From contig CAYSEU010000048.1 of the NCBI GenBank assembly GCA_964430365.1, positions 1 to 5,493 on the forward strand: DNA of 5,493 bases, written 5' to 3'. This DNA comes from JAVEVH01 sp964430365. GTDB taxonomy: Bacteria > Patescibacteriota > Dojkabacteria > SC72. Each line of letters opens with the position of its first letter. Position 1 is the stretch's first letter. This document shows positions 5,477 through 5,493 of the stretch, one piece after another. A program made the translations under genes and the position numbers. Under the pieces are notes generated by a model. The model was not told the origin of the DNA, did no database searches, and saw only the letters and a list, made by a program, of their open reading frames with translations.

Positions 5477-5493
5477 TTATAAGGTTAAAAATA

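Noticed and set aside
1..5493. CRISPR array, tRNA, rRNA, insertion sequence or prophage genes
   Set aside because: No spaced direct repeats, cloverleaf-like sequences, transposase or phage motifs were found on either strand.

Overview
This AT-rich bacterial window (roughly one third G+C by eye) carries two ABC export systems on its left half and a group of short, mostly unrecognised genes on its right half. All complete reading frames end in TAA. Tryptophan is encoded by TGG, and the long genes contain no in-frame TGA, so the code looks standard; this argues against Mycoplasma-type or Gracilibacteria-type recoding. Almost no start codon has a recognisable Shine-Dalgarno sequence at normal spacing, which argues against a typical low-GC Firmicute. 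A Patescibacteria/CPR-like or other uncultured AT-rich lineage is a guess from these traits only; no marker gene is present.

Layout. Positions 1-1145 (minus) hold the N-terminal two thirds of a fused permease-ATPase ABC exporter, cut by the window edge just after its Walker A motif. Positions 1249-2541 and 2525-3187 (minus) are an overlapping pair: a MacB/FtsX-type permease and its LolD/MacB-type ATPase. The ATPase gene is first in the operon and no adaptor gene is visible. Reading away from the ATPase on the plus strand is a DUF6624 protein gene (3224-3751). It converges with zero spacing on an unrecognised 180-residue protein (3752-4294, minus), and a hairpin at the junction could stop transcription from both sides. 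A divergent promoter region (4295-4376) separates that gene from a 64-residue basic orphan (4377-4571, plus).

Next comes a small membrane protein (canonical start 4750, end 5112, plus) whose reading frame appears to extend upstream without any normal start codon, behind a good promoter embedded in a dyad. The right edge holds the C-terminal end of an unrecognised beta-rich, two-cysteine protein (5195-5476, minus) whose frame is closed by a stop next to an A6 run.

How the genes work together. The MacB-like ATPase and permease almost certainly form one transporter. The fused exporter lies downstream in the same direction and may be co-transcribed or have its own promoter. I see no evidence that the right-half genes form one system, and nothing here can be claimed as a new defence or mobile system. 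The most unusual signals are the missing start codon of the membrane gene, promoter positions that suggest leaderless or near-leaderless transcripts, and the compact bidirectional terminator.
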